The notes under the pieces: generated by a model
Seen by the model: only the letters and a program-made list of their open reading frames with translations
The model's database searches: none
Told to the model about the DNA's origin: nothing
Source of the DNA: LH-M37 sp032251315
GTDB taxonomy: Bacteria > Pseudomonadota > Gammaproteobacteria > SZUA-229
Length of the DNA stretch: 60,522 bases
NCBI GenBank assembly: GCA_032251315.1
Contig: JAVVEE010000004.1
Coordinates: forward strand, 1 to 60,522
Direction: 5' to 3'
Shown here: piece after piece, positions 8,798 to 17,408 of the stretch
Position numbering within the stretch: the first letter of the stretch is position 1
Layout of the letters: each line of letters begins with the position of its first letter
Made by a program: the position numbers and the translations under genes

Positions 8798-9307
8798 ATG
8801 GCCCAGCTCGAAATTTTGCACTACCCGGATCCCCGTCTGCGCACCCGGGCCAGAGCGGTTGAAAATGTTGATGACGAGGTTCGCCAACTGGTGGATGACA
8901 TGTTTGAAACTATGTACGCCGCGCCGGGTATCGGTCTGGCCGCGACCCAGGTGAATGTTCACCGGCAGGTCATCGTCATTGATGTCAGTGAGGAAAAGAG
9001 CCAGCCGCTGTGTCTGATTAATGCGGAGATTGTAGAGAGTGAAGGTGAGGAGGAGTCGGAAGAGGGCTGCCTGTCGGTGCCGGACATTTACGACCGGGTG
9101 CGCCGCGCCGAGCGGGTTAAGGTGAAAGCGCTGGATCGCGATGGCGATGCCTTTACCCTCGAGGCTGCCGGACTGCTGGCGGTGTGCATCCAGCACGAGA
9201 TTGATCATCTTCAGGGTAATCTGTTTGTCGATTATCTGTCGCCCCTGAAGCAGCAGCGGCTTAGAAAAAAGATCGAGAAGGCGAGGCGTTTGAATGCGTC
9301 AGTCTAA
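8798..9307 (+). CDS. def: Peptide deformylase
   Basis: Removes the formyl group from the N-terminal methionine of new proteins. All three motifs are intact: GIGLAATQ (44-51), EGCLSVP with metal ligand Cys91, and QHEIDHLQG with His133, His137 and catalytic Glu134. At 169 residues it is the normal iron-type bacterial enzyme. It begins the plus-strand series def-fmt-rsmB-trkA-trkH, divergent from the LysM lipoprotein, and the 138-bp gap (8660-8797) must hold promoters for both directions. Confidence 0.98.
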   Translation: MAQLEILHYPDPRLRTRARAVENVDDEVRQLVDDMFETMYAAPGIGLAATQVNVHRQVIVIDVSEEKSQPLCLINAEIVESEGEEESEEGCLSVPDIYDRVRRAERVKVKALDRDGDAFTLEAAGLLAVCIQHEIDHLQGNLFVDYLSPLKQQRLRKKIEKARRLNASV

Positions 9308-9396
9308 ATATGGGCGTGCAGCCGTCATCATTAATCGGTCAGCCTGATTAATGCACATCAAGATGCCATCAGGCAGCGTCCCTCAGAGAGTTAACC

Positions 9397-10353
9397 GTGT
9401 CTGAATCTATTCGAATTGTCTATGCGGGCACGCCCGATTTCGCGGTGGCGCCCCTGGCCTCATTGATCGCCTCCGGCTATGAGGTGGTCGCCGTCTATAC
9501 CCAGCCCGACCGCCCCGCCGGGCGTGGTCGCGAATCCCGGCCCTCGCCGGTCAAGCAAAAGGCGCTGGAACATCAGATTTCGGTGTTTCAGCCGGAGTCG
9601 CTCAAATCAGAAACTGCGCAAAATGAGTTGCGCGAGCTAAAACCCGAATTGATGGTGGTGACCGCTTATGGCCTGTTGTTGCCGCAGGCGGTGCTGGAAA
9701 TTCCGCGTCTGGGCTGCATCAATGTTCATGCCTCCTTATTGCCGCGCTGGCGCGGCGCGGCGCCGATCCAGCGCGCCATTTTGGCGGGCGACAGGCAGAC
9801 GGGCATCACCATCATGCAGATGGATCAGGGGCTGGACACCGGCGACATGCTGGCGACGCAGGCATGTTCTATTGGCGATGATGAAACCGGCGCCAGCCTG
9901 CACGACCGTCTCATGGTGATGGGTGCAGAAATCCTGATGAATATGCTGCCGGACTTTATCGCCGGAAAAATCACCCCGCAAAAGCAGGATGAAGCGCTAG
10001 CCACCTACGCACATAAGCTGAGTAAGCAGGAGGCCGAGATCGACTGGTTATTGCCGGCGGCGCAGATCCATCGTGCCGTGCGCGCCTATAACGCCTGGCC
10101 GGTGGCGTTCACCTACTGGCGCAAAAAAAACCAGCGCGAGGCCTTGCGCATCTGGCGCTCTGAAGTACTGCCGGTGACTTCAGATACGGCCGCGGGCACG
10201 GTGTTGCATTGCGGACGCGAAGGCATTGAGGTGGCCACCGGTGAGGGCGTACTGCGCCTGTTGCAAGTGCAGCCCGCGGGCAAGAAGGCGATGGCCGCCG
10301 CCGATTTCGCCAATGCTCATCATCTTGATGGCCAGGTGCTGGGTGCGGAGTAG
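9397..10353 (+). CDS. fmt: Methionyl-tRNA formyltransferase
   Basis: Transfers formyl from 10-formyltetrahydrofolate to initiator Met-tRNA. The 318 residues contain the catalytic Asn109-His111-Asp147 set (INVHASLLPRWRGAAPIQRA and QGLDTGD) and a C-terminal OB-fold domain from about residue 205. The start is a GTG at 9397; the homologous N-terminus SIRIVYAGTPDFA begins immediately after it. It works with the product of def just upstream. Its stop codon TAG (10351-10353) lies at the presumed translation start of rsmB. Confidence 0.97.
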   Translation: MSESIRIVYAGTPDFAVAPLASLIASGYEVVAVYTQPDRPAGRGRESRPSPVKQKALEHQISVFQPESLKSETAQNELRELKPELMVVTAYGLLLPQAVLEIPRLGCINVHASLLPRWRGAAPIQRAILAGDRQTGITIMQMDQGLDTGDMLATQACSIGDDETGASLHDRLMVMGAEILMNMLPDFIAGKITPQKQDEALATYAHKLSKQEAEIDWLLPAAQIHRAVRAYNAWPVAFTYWRKKNQREALRIWRSEVLPVTSDTAAGTVLHCGREGIEVATGEGVLRLLQVQPAGKKAMAAADFANAHHLDGQVLGAE

Positions 10354-10355
10354 AC

Positions 10356-11714
10356 ATTATCGCCACTCAATCCAGAAATAAACCAAAAACCGCTACGAGC
10401 AAACCGGCATCTGCTCGGCAGATCGCGCTGAAAATATTACAGCAGGTATTGATGCAGGGGCGTTCACTGGCGGCGGCGAAGTCGGCGGCCGATGTGCTGG
10501 AGGGCCGCGAGCGCGCTCTGGCCATGGAACTGGTCAACGGCGTGCTGCGCTGGTACTGGAAGCTCGATTATCTGCTCAACCAGTTTCTGCAGAAGCCACT
10601 ACGCAATAAAGAGCAGGAGATAAAACTGCTGATGCTGATGGCGCTGTACGAGCTGGTCGAGCTGAGCACGCCCGATTATGCGGTGGTCAATGAAGCAGTC
10701 AGCGCCGGCAAGGCACTGGGCAAGCCATGGGCCAAAGGCATGATCAACGCCGTGCTGCGTGCCTTCATTCGTGACCGGCAGGCCTGCCTGGAAAAAATGG
10801 CTTCGAATCAGGAGGCTTTTTATTCCCACCCCTACTGGCTGATCGCACTGTTAAAGCAGGACTGGCCGCAGCACTGGCAGAGTATTTTGCAGGCCAACAA
10901 TCAGCGCCCGCCATTGTGGCTGCGGGTCAATGCCATGCACCACAGCAGGGAGGCCTATCAGGCCCTGTTGCAGGCGCAGGCGATAGCCTCATCGCCCCAT
11001 CCTTTTGCGCCGCAGGCTCTGAAGCTGGAGCAGGGCATCGACGTTACCTCCCTGCCCGGCTTCGCCCAGGGTCAGGTGTCGGTGCAGGATGCCGGCGCGC
11101 AACTGGCCGCCAACCTGCTCGATGCCCGCAAGGGCCAGCGCGTGCTCGATCTGTGCGCCGCCCCCGGCGGCAAAACCTGCCACGTACTCGAGCTGGAACC
11201 GGACATTGCCGGCATGACCGCAGTCGAGCTCGAAGAGGGCCGCATGATCCGGGTTCGGGAAAATCTGCAACGCCTCAACCTTCAGGCCGAACTGATCGTC
11301 GCCGATGCCGGCGACACCTCGACCTGGTGGGATGGAAAACCTTTTGACCGCATCATGGTCGATGCACCCTGTTCGGCCACCGGCGTTATTCGCCGTCATC
11401 CTGACATCAAAACGCTACGCCGTGAGGAGGATATCGCCGCACTGGCCGAAACTCAGCAGCGCATTCTGCAGCAGGCCTGGCAGATGCTGGCCCCCGGCGG
11501 CCAGCTTCTGTACGTCACCTGCTCGGTGTTGCGCCGGGAAAACGAGGTCCGGATCGCACAGCTGCTGGCGACGCAGCCGGATGCGGTGGAATTGAACCTG
11601 CTCGAACCGGGCGCGAGCGAATGGGGTATCGCCTGCAAGCATGGCCGGCAGTTACTGCCGGGCGAAAACGACAACGATGGCTTCTATTTTTGCCGTCTGG
11701 GTAAGTTGGGTTAA
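10356..11714 (+). CDS. rsmB: 16S rRNA (cytosine-967-C5)-methyltransferase, apparent ATT start
   Basis: Methylates C967 of 16S rRNA with SAM. Seen: the N-terminal NusB-like domain, then the methyltransferase with LDLCAAPGGKTCHVLEL, the first cysteine in DAPCSATGVIRRHPDIK, and the second in YVTCSVLRREN. Homology to other RsmB proteins runs upstream of the first ordinary start codons (TTG 10449, ATG 10452): the conserved stretch ARQIALKILQQVLMQGRSL needs a start before codon 21. No ATG, GTG or TTG occurs in frame there. ATT at 10356, five bases after GGAG (10347-10350), fits and gives 452 residues, close to the usual ~430-450. If ATT is not used, a shortened protein would result. Confidence 0.85.
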   Translation: MIATQSRNKPKTATSKPASARQIALKILQQVLMQGRSLAAAKSAADVLEGRERALAMELVNGVLRWYWKLDYLLNQFLQKPLRNKEQEIKLLMLMALYELVELSTPDYAVVNEAVSAGKALGKPWAKGMINAVLRAFIRDRQACLEKMASNQEAFYSHPYWLIALLKQDWPQHWQSILQANNQRPPLWLRVNAMHHSREAYQALLQAQAIASSPHPFAPQALKLEQGIDVTSLPGFAQGQVSVQDAGAQLAANLLDARKGQRVLDLCAAPGGKTCHVLELEPDIAGMTAVELEEGRMIRVRENLQRLNLQAELIVADAGDTSTWWDGKPFDRIMVDAPCSATGVIRRHPDIKTLRREEDIAALAETQQRILQQAWQMLAPGGQLLYVTCSVLRRENEVRIAQLLATQPDAVELNLLEPGASEWGIACKHGRQLLPGENDNDGFYFCRLGKLG

Positions 11715-12009
11715 AAACCTTTTTCACCGTAGAGGCGCAGAGAAAATCTTTTCTTTTTAAAAAAGGCATGTTGAGTCTTTTATGGTAGGGGCGCATAACC
11801 AGCAATAGTGACACTTAAGAAACGGGATCTTGTTTTTCTCTGCGCCTCAGCGTCTCTGCGGTGAAAGATTTTTATCTTTCTATGACGAAGAACGCCGGTG
11901 CAACACTGAATAGGCTGTATTTCTCAGGGGAAGGGCGTAAACTCCGCTTCCTAGCGGACCTGCCATCAGGCCGGGCACTTAAATTCGGTATTCAGCGTAT
12001 AACAAAGTC
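11715..12009. other. Intergenic region between rsmB and trkA (295 bp)
   Basis: No gene seen. The left half is filled by a paired inverted repeat of the ACCGCAGAGG family (11722-11874). The right half (11880-12009) is unique sequence with a GC-rich stretch and the expected upstream region of trkA. No good Shine-Dalgarno precedes the trkA ATG. Confidence 0.6.
11722..11874. repeat. Head-to-head pair of ACCGCAGAGG-family repeats
   Basis: The left arm (11726-11746) reads ACCGTAGAGGCGCAGAGAAA. The right arm (about 11833-11868), read on the minus strand, has ACCGCAGAGACGCTGAGGCG then CAGAGAAAAA. The arms are imperfect complements separated by about 86 bp of unrelated AT-rich sequence. As RNA this could form a long stem, placed just after the rsmB stop. 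The same arms flank a different core near 38.3 kb. Confidence 0.8.
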
Positions 12010-13386
12010 ATGAAGATTCTAATACTGGGAGCGGGTCAGGTGGGTTCATCGGTGGCCGCCAATCTGGCCTCTGAAGCCAACGACATTACCCTCGTGGATG
12101 CCCAGGCCGATCTCCTGGGTGATTTGCGTGACCGTCTGGATATCCAGACGGTCACCGGTCATGCTTCCAATCCGGAGGTGCTGAAAAAAGCCGGTATCGA
12201 AGATGCGGATATGCTGATTGCAGTGACCAACAGCGACGAGACCAATATGGTCGCCTGCCAGGTCGCTCACACCCTGTTTCATACCCCCACAAAAATCGCC
12301 CGGGTTCGCTCAAGAGCCTATTTGCAGCATCGTGAACTGTTCAGCAACGAGGCCGTGCCGGTTGATGTGCTGATCAGTCCCGAGCAGATTATTTCCAGTT
12401 ATGTGCATCGTTTGATTGAATACCCCGGCGCCCTGCAGGTGCTCGATTTTGCCGAAGGCAAGGTGCAGCTGGTGGGGGTCAAGGCCTATTATGGCGGGCC
12501 ACTGGTGGGGCGTGCGATCAGCGCCATGCGTGAGCACATGCCGGGCATCGATACCCGGGTGGCGGCGATTTACCGCCATGGTCGCGGCATCGTGCCCGAA
12601 GGTAACCGGGTCATCGAGGCTGATGATGAGGTGTTCTTTATCGCCGCGCGTAAGGACATTCGTGCGGTCATGGCCGAGCTGCGCAAACAGGAAAGCCCGT
12701 TCAAAAGAATTATGCTGGCCGGGGGGGGCAATATCGGCATGCGTCTGGCGCAGTCGCTGGAAGGGAAATATCAGGTTAAATTACTCGAGCACGGCAAAAG
12801 CCGGTCCGAGCTTTTATGCCGTGAACTGAATAAAACCATTGTCCTGCTGGGTGACTCGGCTGACAAAGATTTGTTGCTGGAAGAAAATATCGATCAGATG
12901 GATGTGTTCTGTGCGCTCACCAATGACGATGAGGCCAACATCCTCTCGGCCATGCTGGCGAAAAAACTGGGCGCAAGGAAAGTGATGTCCTTAATCAATC
13001 GTCCCGCCTATGTGGATTTAATCGAGAGTCAGGAATCCATCGACGTGGCCATTTCCCCCCAGCTGGTCACCATCGGTGCACTGCTGACGCATGTGCGCCG
13101 CGGTGACGTGGTAGCGGTGCATTCGCTACGCCGCGGTGCCGCTGAAGCCATTGAAGCGGTTGCCCACGGCGACAGCAGGACCTCCAAGGTGGTCGGCCGG
13201 CGTATCGATGAGATTGACCTGCCCGAGGGTGCCGCCATCGGCGCGCTGGTTCGGGGTGATGAGGTGCTGATGGCGCATCACGACATTGTCATCGAAGCGG
13301 AAGATCACCTTATTCTGTTCCTGCTGAACAAGAAAAAAATCCACGAAGTCGAAAAACTCTTCCAGGTTGGCGTGACCTTCATCTAG
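12010..13386 (+). CDS. trkA: Trk potassium uptake system, NAD-binding gating protein TrkA
   Basis: Cytoplasmic regulatory subunit that gates the TrkH potassium channel according to NAD(H)/ATP. The 458 residues contain two complete RCK modules. Rossmann loop GAGQVGSSVA at residues 7-16 and GGGNIGMRLA near 238 each precede an acidic strand end (LVDAQ; LLEHG). A TrkA-C domain follows each. This tandem architecture is the normal full-length form. trkH follows after eight bases, so the pair is one operon. Confidence 0.97.
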   Translation: MKILILGAGQVGSSVAANLASEANDITLVDAQADLLGDLRDRLDIQTVTGHASNPEVLKKAGIEDADMLIAVTNSDETNMVACQVAHTLFHTPTKIARVRSRAYLQHRELFSNEAVPVDVLISPEQIISSYVHRLIEYPGALQVLDFAEGKVQLVGVKAYYGGPLVGRAISAMREHMPGIDTRVAAIYRHGRGIVPEGNRVIEADDEVFFIAARKDIRAVMAELRKQESPFKRIMLAGGGNIGMRLAQSLEGKYQVKLLEHGKSRSELLCRELNKTIVLLGDSADKDLLLEENIDQMDVFCALTNDDEANILSAMLAKKLGARKVMSLINRPAYVDLIESQESIDVAISPQLVTIGALLTHVRRGDVVAVHSLRRGAAEAIEAVAHGDSRTSKVVGRRIDEIDLPEGAAIGALVRGDEVLMAHHDIVIEAEDHLILFLLNKKKIHEVEKLFQVGVTFI

Positions 13387-13394
13387 CCGACGCC

Positions 13395-14846
13395 ATGCAT
13401 ATTGCCGTAATTCAACGCTTGATTGGTCTGTTGCTGATGCTGTTCAGTACCACAGTGCTGCCGTCCATTATCATCGATCTGCTTTATCAGGAAGATGCCG
13501 GCGGGGCGTTCACTTACAGCTTCCTGCTGCTGTTTGGTTCCGGCCTGCTGCTGTATCTGCCGGTTAAGAATCGCCGTGAAGATCTGCGGCTGCGCGATGG
13601 TTTCGTGGTTGTGGTGCTGTTCTGGATGGTGCTGGGGCTGGTGGGTGCGGTGCCCTTTATTCTGTACGAATCGCTGGAAATCAGTGTAACCGATGCCGTG
13701 TTTGAGTCCATGTCCGGATTGACCACCACCGGCGCAACGGTGTTGAGCGGGCTGGATAATCTGCCGCACAGTATTCTCTTTTACCGGCAGCAGCTGCAAT
13801 GGCTGGGCGGAATGGGGATTATCGTCCTGGCGGTGGCGGTTATGCCCATGCTGGGCATTGGTGGCATGCAGCTGTATCGGGCGGAGACGCCGGGTCCGGT
13901 GAAGGATAACAAGCTGACGCCGCGCATTGCGGAAACAGCCAAGGCGCTCTGGTATATCTATCTGGGTTTAACCATGGCCTGTTTTGTGGGTTACTGGCTG
14001 GCGGGCATGTCCGTCTTCGATGCCATCAGCCACAGCTTTTCCACGGTCTCCATCGGCGGCTTCTCGACCCATGATGCCAGTCTGGGCTATTTCAATAACC
14101 CCTGGGTGGAAGCAGTCGCTATTCTGTTCATGTTTCTGAGCGGGATTCATTTTGCCCTGCATTTTGCGGCGGTGCGACGCTTTAATATTAAGCATTATCT
14201 ACGCGATTCAGAGTTCAAAATGTACGCCCTCCTGCTGCTGACGGTATCTGTGGTGAGCGTCTCCTACCTGTACTTGAATACGATCATACCCGAGGTGGGG
14301 CAGGCCATGCGCCAGGGTGTTTTTCACGCCGTGTCTATCGCCACGACTTCCGGTTTTACCCTGAGTGAATATTCGCTGTGGCCGGTATTCGTGCCGGTGC
14401 TGCTGCTGTTCGCCAGTTTTGTCGGCGGCTGCGCCGGTTCAACTGGCGGCGGTATGAAAGTGATTCGGGTGCTGCTGCTGTTCAAACAGGGGCAGCGGGA
14501 AATGCTGCGCCTGATACATCCTAATGCCCAGATAGTGGTGAAACTGGGAAAACAACCGGTTTCGGATCGGGTGATTAATGCGGTATGGGGTTTCTTTGCC
14601 GCCTATGTCGCTGCTTTTGTGGTGATGATGCTGTTGCTGATGCTGACCGGCAATGATCAGATTACCGCCTTTTCCGCAGTGGCCGCCACCATCAATAACC
14701 TCGGTCCGGGGCTGGGTGAGGTCAGTGCAAATTATGCCAGTCTGGGGAGCTTTGACAAGTGGGTGCTCTGCTTCGCCATGGTGCTGGGCCGTCTGGAAGT
14801 GTTTACCCTGCTGGTGCTGTTCATGCCCGCTTTCTGGCGTCGATAG
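13395..14846 (+). CDS. trkH: Trk potassium transporter membrane subunit TrkH/TrkG
   Basis: An integral membrane protein of 483 residues with about ten to twelve hydrophobic segments arranged as four M1-pore-M2 repeats. The selectivity-filter regions are visible as SGLTTTGATVL, VSIGGFSTHDAS, ATTSGFTLSE and NNLGPGLGEV, each with the expected filter glycine. It forms the K+ pathway; TrkA, encoded immediately upstream, gates it. The N-terminus MHIAVIQRLIGLLLML matches the family, supporting the ATG at 13395 although no strong ribosome site precedes it. Confidence 0.96.
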   Translation: MHIAVIQRLIGLLLMLFSTTVLPSIIIDLLYQEDAGGAFTYSFLLLFGSGLLLYLPVKNRREDLRLRDGFVVVVLFWMVLGLVGAVPFILYESLEISVTDAVFESMSGLTTTGATVLSGLDNLPHSILFYRQQLQWLGGMGIIVLAVAVMPMLGIGGMQLYRAETPGPVKDNKLTPRIAETAKALWYIYLGLTMACFVGYWLAGMSVFDAISHSFSTVSIGGFSTHDASLGYFNNPWVEAVAILFMFLSGIHFALHFAAVRRFNIKHYLRDSEFKMYALLLLTVSVVSVSYLYLNTIIPEVGQAMRQGVFHAVSIATTSGFTLSEYSLWPVFVPVLLLFASFVGGCAGSTGGGMKVIRVLLLFKQGQREMLRLIHPNAQIVVKLGKQPVSDRVINAVWGFFAAYVAAFVVMMLLLMLTGNDQITAFSAVAATINNLGPGLGEVSANYASLGSFDKWVLCFAMVLGRLEVFTLLVLFMPAFWRR

Positions 14847-14862
14847 CTGCGGCTGAAAACAG

Positions 14863-15813
14863 ATGAGAAAAGCTCAATCTTCACGCTCCGATCGAAACCA
14901 GCCGCAGTTCAGGCTGAGCTTTCTGCACCCCCGATTCTGGCTCACCTGGCTTGGCCTGCTGCTGTTTTTCTTCTTCAGCCTGCTGCCGCTGTCGGTGATA
15001 AATGCGGTGGCTGAGCGGCTGGGCGATTATGCTGCCGGAAAAAACAAAAAGCGCTTTCACATCGCCAAAGTAAATCTGTCGCTGTGCTATCCACACAGAA
15101 CCGGGGCCGAAATTGAGGCCATGGTACGACAGCACTTTCGCAGCTACTTGCGCGGACTGCTGCAATACGGGCTAATCTGGTGGGCGCCGGTATCGCGACT
15201 GGATAAGTACATCGAGGTCGAGGGTTTTGAGCAGATCGATGAGCTGCTGGAGCAGAATAAGAATGTCATCGTACTCACCTGTCACAGCGCCGGTCTGGAG
15301 TTTACCGGCGTGGCGCTGGCGAGGCGTTACGCATGCAGTGGCCCCTACAAACCCATGCGCAATGTTGTGATCAACTGGGTGGTTGCCCGGGGCCGGACGC
15401 GCCTGGGCACCCTCGCTTATACCCGTGAGGAGGGCTTTCGCTCCCTGATCCGAGACACCCGCGGGGGCCGAGTGCTGATCTATCTGGCCGACGAAGATCT
15501 CGGCCCTCAGGTCTCGGTGTTTGCGCCGTTTTTCGGCGTGCCCAAAGCCACTATTTCGGTGCTGGGACGGCTAACCAAATCCTGTGATGCGCAGGTTCTG
15601 CCCTGTATCGGCTGTTACGACAGTGAGCGTTCAAAGTATGTGATTAAGGTGTTCCCGCCCATGCCGAACTTCCCCACAGCCGATGCGCCAACCGATGCCG
15701 CCGCTATGAATAAAGCCGTTGAAAGATTGATTGCCGAGTGCCCGACCCAGTATTTCTGGAATCTTCGACTGTTTCAAACCCGCCCCCCCGGAGAGGCTTC
15801 AGTGTATGACTGA
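14863..15813 (+). CDS. Lysophospholipid/lipid A acyltransferase (LpxL/LpxM family)
   Basis: A 316-residue inner-membrane-associated acyltransferase. One N-terminal hydrophobic segment (about 26-48, FWLTWLGLLLFFFFSLLPLS) precedes the catalytic domain. The HX4E motif is present as His-Ser-Ala-Gly-Leu-Glu in LTCHSAGLEF near residue 143-150, and a second family block surrounds YLADEDLGP. Such enzymes add secondary acyl chains to lipid A, or acylate other lysolipids; which acceptor is used cannot be told from sequence. It ends eight bases inside the start of ttcA, so the two are translationally coupled. Confidence 0.88.
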   Translation: MRKAQSSRSDRNQPQFRLSFLHPRFWLTWLGLLLFFFFSLLPLSVINAVAERLGDYAAGKNKKRFHIAKVNLSLCYPHRTGAEIEAMVRQHFRSYLRGLLQYGLIWWAPVSRLDKYIEVEGFEQIDELLEQNKNVIVLTCHSAGLEFTGVALARRYACSGPYKPMRNVVINWVVARGRTRLGTLAYTREEGFRSLIRDTRGGRVLIYLADEDLGPQVSVFAPFFGVPKATISVLGRLTKSCDAQVLPCIGCYDSERSKYVIKVFPPMPNFPTADAPTDAAAMNKAVERLIAECPTQYFWNLRLFQTRPPGEASVYD

Positions 15814-16609
15814 TACCATCATCAAAGTCGCGCTGCCGGTCATGGCGAGCGAACTCAAACGGCTGAAAAAAAAGCTCCAGCACGCCGTCGGCGAGAGCGT
15901 GGTGCAGTACGGCATGATCGAGCAGGGCGACCGTATTATGGTCTGCATGTCCGGCGGAAAAGACAGTTACGCCATGCTCGACATTCTGATGGCATTGCAG
16001 AAAAAAGCCCCGATTGATTTTGAGCTGGTGGCGGTTAATCTGGATCAGAAGCAGCCGGGATTCCCTAAACATATTCTCCCCGAGTATCTGAGCGCCCAGG
16101 GTGTTGAGTTTCATATCATCGAGCAAGATACCTACAGCATCGTCAAGGAAAAGGTGCCGGAGGGCAAGACCACTTGCGGCCTGTGCTCTCGCTTGCGGCG
16201 CGGTATTTTGTATAACTTTGCCGACGAGATTGGCGCCACCAAAATCGCCCTGGGGCATCACAGCGATGACATCATCGAGACCCTGTTCCTGAATATGTTT
16301 TTCAACGGTCAGCTCAAGGCGATGCCGCCAAAGTTGCGCAGTGACGATAAAAGGCACGTGGTGATTCGACCCATGGCCGGCTGCAAGGAGCGCGATATCG
16401 AACGTTATGCCGTGGCCCGGCAATTTCCGATTATCCCCTGCAACCTGTGCGGCTCGCAGGAAAATATGCAGCGCAAGGTCATCAAGTCGATGCTCAAGGA
16501 CTGGGAAGTGGACTATCCGGGGAGGAGTGATATCATTATGCGCAGCCTGGAAAATGTTAAGTCCTCGCATCTGGCCGATGCTGGACTGTTCGATTTTGAG
16601 GCTTTGTGA
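15806..16609 (+). CDS. ttcA: tRNA 2-thiocytidine(32) synthetase
   Basis: Thiolates C32 of certain tRNAs using an iron-sulfur cluster and ATP. The ATG at 15806 follows GGAGAGG and overlaps the stop of the acyltransferase gene; it gives 267 residues starting MTDTIIKVAL. Seen: the PP-loop SGGKDS (49-54), CXXC pairs Cys124/Cys127 (TTCGLCSRLRRG) and Cys212/Cys215 (PCNLCGSQ), all hallmarks of the TtcA group. The frame is open further upstream, inside the previous gene, but that extension has no family counterpart. A strong hairpin lies about 30 bases after the stop. Confidence 0.95.
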   Translation: MTDTIIKVALPVMASELKRLKKKLQHAVGESVVQYGMIEQGDRIMVCMSGGKDSYAMLDILMALQKKAPIDFELVAVNLDQKQPGFPKHILPEYLSAQGVEFHIIEQDTYSIVKEKVPEGKTTCGLCSRLRRGILYNFADEIGATKIALGHHSDDIIETLFLNMFFNGQLKAMPPKLRSDDKRHVVIRPMAGCKERDIERYAVARQFPIIPCNLCGSQENMQRKVIKSMLKDWEVDYPGRSDIIMRSLENVKSSHLADAGLFDFEAL

Positions 16610-16642
16610 TTATTGATGGTGATGATGCGACAGAAATAAAAA

Positions 16643-16662
16643 GACCCCGGAAATCCGGGGTC
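16643..16662 (+). terminator. Hairpin after ttcA
   Basis: GACCCCGG (16643-16650) and CCGGGGTC (16655-16662) form a perfect 8-bp GC-rich stem with loop AAAT. The following bases (TGTGATCTTCC) are not a good T-run, while an A-rich run precedes the stem, so termination would look stronger on the opposite strand. It is called a probable terminator by position, 33 bases after the ttcA stop. Confidence 0.6.
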
Positions 16663-16880
16663 TGTGATCTTCCTTGATTGGTGATTGAGTCTCGCGCTAT
16701 AGCCATCCGGTATTTTTCTTAATATCATTCCTTTAAATTCGGAGCGTCCTTTCCTCCTGTCCCTGACCTAACACATGCTATGTTATATCCTTATGTCCTT
16801 ATTGACTCTCTCCCTTTGTCCTTGTGCGTAATTATGGGTAAATACCTGTATTCCAGCTATCAGCGGATTGAGGTCTGCGC

Positions 16881-16898
16881 TGTAGGACCAGTCCTACA
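16881..16898. promoter_or_regulatory. Perfect palindrome TGTAGGAC-CA-GTCCTACA upstream of dtd-his
   Basis: Two 8-base half-sites in perfect inverted symmetry around a 2-base centre, 40 bases before the dtd ATG. The short centre suggests an operator for a dimeric regulator rather than a stable RNA hairpin. No regulator is assigned. Confidence 0.45.
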
Positions 16899-16937
16899 AA
16901 TGACAGTGTGGATGCGGAATTCGGGGCCAATAATCGC

Positions 16938-17375
16938 ATGATTGCCCTGCTGCAACGCGTTACCCGCGCCTCAGTGTCTATAAATGGAGAGCGCACTGCC
17001 GCCATCGGCCCGGGCCTGATGGTACTGCTGGGCGTGGAAAAAAATGACATCCCAGAGCAGGCCGAACGGCTGGTCAAAAAGCTGCTGGGCTACCGCGTGT
17101 TTGCTGATGACGAAGGCAAAATGAACCAGAGCGTGCTGGATATTGACGGCGGCATACTGCTGGTGCCGCAGTTCACGCTGGCGGCAGACACCGGCAGCGG
17201 TTTGCGCCCCGGTTTTTCAGCGGCAGCGTCGCCTGAGCAAGGAGCTGATTTATTTGCGCTAGTTGTTGATATAATGCGACTACGAGTGCCGCAGCTTCAG
17301 ACTGGAAAGTTTGGGGCGGATATGGCGGTGGAACTCATTAATGATGGACCGGTAACGTTTTGGTTACAGGTATAA
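16938..17375 (+). CDS. dtd: D-aminoacyl-tRNA deacylase
   Basis: Hydrolyses D-aminoacyl-tRNA and glycyl-tRNA(Ala), a proofreading step that keeps D-residues out of proteins. The ATG at 16938 gives 145 residues starting MIALLQRVTRASV, exactly the usual length; a GTG ten codons upstream adds residues without family support. The hallmark SQFTL-type segment (PQFTLAADT), the RPGFS block and the C-terminal NDGPVTFWLQV with the Gly-Pro motif are intact. hisB begins 33 bases downstream, so dtd may head the his transcript. Confidence 0.95.
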   Translation: MIALLQRVTRASVSINGERTAAIGPGLMVLLGVEKNDIPEQAERLVKKLLGYRVFADDEGKMNQSVLDIDGGILLVPQFTLAADTGSGLRPGFSAAASPEQGADLFALVVDIMRLRVPQLQTGKFGADMAVELINDGPVTFWLQV

Positions 17376-17408
17376 ACGACGGGCAGAGCTGTCCGCCTGG
17401 AGAATTAA

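Larger units (their letters stand above)
16610..16937. other. Intergenic region between ttcA and dtd (328 bp)
   Basis: Noncoding. It holds a terminator-like hairpin (16643-16662), a pyrimidine-rich middle (about 16700-16830) with no recognised element, and an 18-bp palindrome (16881-16898) 40 bases before dtd. The region probably separates the trk-ttcA transcription unit from dtd-his. Confidence 0.6.

Noticed and set aside
15731..15805. Extension of ttcA upstream into the acyltransferase gene
   Set aside because: The extra 25 residues have no family counterpart and lie in the coding region of the preceding gene; the ATG at 15806 has a good ribosome site.
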